A stretch of 17,156 nucleotides of DNA, taken from NCBI GenBank assembly GCA_036939975.1, contig JALLPB010000675.1, positions 1 through 17,156 of the forward strand. Direction: 5' to 3'. This document shows, piece by piece, positions 15,839 through 17,156 of the stretch (positions are counted from its first letter, which is position 1; the number at the start of each line of letters is the position of its first letter). The DNA is from Cyclostephanos tholiformis (Eukaryota > Bacillariophyta > Thalassiosirophyceae > Thalassiosirales > Thalassiosiraceae). The notes under the pieces are model-generated. The model saw only the letters and a list, made by a program, of their open reading frames with translations, was not told the origin of the DNA and ran no database searches. The translations under genes were made by a program, and so were the position numbers.

Positions 15839-17156
15839 CAGGGACCGGGGGCACTCAACAATTTTATAAGTACAGCAGCAGATAAACTAGTTAAAACACC
15901 TGCAATTGAACACTATAATTATTGGTCCCCGCTAGCCTGCCAAGTCGAAGAGCAGACAACCACCACTGATGCTGATCTACACACAACAACGCCACCACCA
16001 GCCACACCGGACATGCCCAACGCCACACCAAGGAACAAAGTCACAGAAAAGTGGAAACGACGACTGGCGCAACGGTCGGGCATCCTGGACACGGGCTGCA
16101 CATCAGGTGCCGGCGCCGAAATGGACATGGACTCGTTCCACGACACCGGCCGCCCGTCGACCAAAGTGTTCATGCTACCGGACAAATCAAAAATATCGGC
16201 CACGAAGATAATGCGATTAAAACACAATCTGCACAATGGAGCCGGCGAGATGAATATCATCCCACAACAACACTCCACCCTGATCAGCATACCAAAGATG
16301 GCAGAACATGGCTACATTGCGGTTTTCGACAAAAAGGAGGCTAAAATTTACGACGGCACTACAACCCTAATCACAGCAACAGGCAACCCCATCATCATCG
16401 TGCCACGCCACACAGAAACGGAACTGTGGCGAATGGCTCTCGATCAGCAGGACCAAGCAAATGCTGGATCAGAGGCAATGCACATGCTGGCAACGAGTGG
16501 AGACTTGGCGAATGCCATCTTCGACCTACCCAACTCACGACAGTCGCTCGCGTACTTTCACGCAGCTGCAGGATTCCCCAAGAAACAAACTTTCCTGGAT
16601 GCGGTTCGCGCCGGAAACTACGCAACGTGGCCGGGGCTTACAACCACCCTCATTGCAAAACATTTCCCCGACTCTGACGAAACCCAAAAGGGACACATGA
16701 AAGGGCAACGGAAGGGGGTTAGATCCACCAAATCCAAGCCGACAGCGGTGCAGATAAAAATAGAACCCGGGACCGAACACGCACCTCATCCACCAGCACC
16801 CACCACAAAGCTCAGCGACATCTTCCCCACGACGTATGAACTGACGAAGACTATCCACACGGACCAGACAGGGGCATTCCCAGTCACATCGCAACGGGGG
16901 TACAGGTACATCATGGTCGGCATCCATCTCAATGCAAATTATATTTTCTGTGAAACAATGAAGAACAGGACAGAAGGTGAGATGATCGGCGCATACCAAA
17001 ACATGGTAAACAGGATGCGAGCCACGGGCCTCGGACTCTAACACCACTGATTGGACAACAAATGCTCTGCCAATTTCAAGGCATGCATACACAAAAACAA
17101 CATGACTCACGAACTAGTTCCACCCGACTGCCACCGGAGAAACATGGCGGAAAGAG
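15839..17156 (+). pseudogene. pol: Copia pol, copy 2: protease, pre-integrase, integrase N-part (partial)
   Basis: The frame of gag continues without a stop from the gag TGA (15836) through to 17038, as expected for a fused copia Gag-Pol. The first internal Met is at 16013. The aspartic protease active site is GILDTGCTSGAG, with Asp at 16088-16090. A pre-integrase segment follows (LAYFHAAAGFPKKQTF, GNYATWPGL, IAKHFPDSDETQKGHMKG) in which I see the His residues but no Cys pair of the usual HHCC zinc site. Integrase starts with HTDQTGAFPV (Asp at 16862-16864). TAA at 17039 and TGA at 17048 break the frame, and the residue after the second catalytic Asp reads DNK instead of the DNE of copy 1 (17054-17062). 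The window ends just after the third catalytic Glu (17150-17152). Confidence 0.9.

Larger units (their letters stand above)
14278..17156 (+). mobile_element. Ty1/copia retrotransposon copy 2, 3' end outside window
   Basis: This copy supplies the 5' part: probable LTR, leader with inverted repeat, gag, protease, pre-integrase and the start of integrase. It overlaps copy 1 in content only over integrase (16663-17156 against 10925-11418), in the same orientation and without net gaps. Combining the two copies, one full element should be near 5.9 kb. The right end lies outside the window. Confidence 0.85.

Overview
The window looks like repeat-dense, transposon-derived DNA from a eukaryotic alga, most probably a diatom or other stramenopile. 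The clues are a Ty1/copia element whose protease/pre-integrase/integrase wording (for example TWPGLTTTLIAKHFPDS and ETQKGHMKGQRKGVRST) I recall from diatom retrotransposons, and two piggyBac-like transposases of types I recall from the same genomes. No bacterial gene structure, rRNA, tRNA or intact host gene is visible. Every recognisable coding region is a broken mobile element, so the functional annotation is that of decayed transposons.

Layout. Bases 1-497 are a heptanucleotide satellite (GGTCGTC-type, about 71 units, continuing beyond the left edge), whose variants are mostly CpG transitions. 498-2294 holds nothing I can assign. 2295-2496 is a compact MITE with long terminal inverted repeats flanked by TA. 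2497-3153 is non-coding, with a GC-rich patch. 3154-5182 (+) is a piggyBac-like transposase relic with several frameshifts and an apparent internal deletion of the catalytic core. 5660-6066 is a degenerate array of roughly 105-130 bp units. 6067-8818 (-) is a second piggyBac-like relic of a different subfamily, facing the first; it is nearly full length, but a normally Asp catalytic position reads Asn. 8819-9740 is non-coding.

9741-10397 is the most unusual stretch: nine copies of a 14-bp palindrome (TAACTTCGAAGTTA and variants), interleaved with five copies of a second motif (ATATTYGATATTAGATRA) and several stem-loops, with no gene. 10398-10911 is non-coding and ends in two telomere-like TTAGGG units exactly at the left end of the retrotransposon block.

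10925-17156 is a head-to-tail pair of Ty1/copia elements. Copy 1 lacks everything 5' of the integrase and runs through integrase, reverse transcriptase and RNase H to 14258. A probable single LTR follows at 14278-14497. Copy 2 then supplies gag with a zinc knuckle, protease, pre-integrase and the start of integrase before the window ends. The shared integrase segments are colinear at an offset of 5738 bp over 494 bp, with roughly 30-35 differences counted by eye. Both copies are dead through in-frame stops, frameshifts, a 92-bp internal duplication and a mutated RT catalytic box (VGDF). Many lesions are CpG transitions, consistent with cytosine methylation of silenced repeats; that is an inference.
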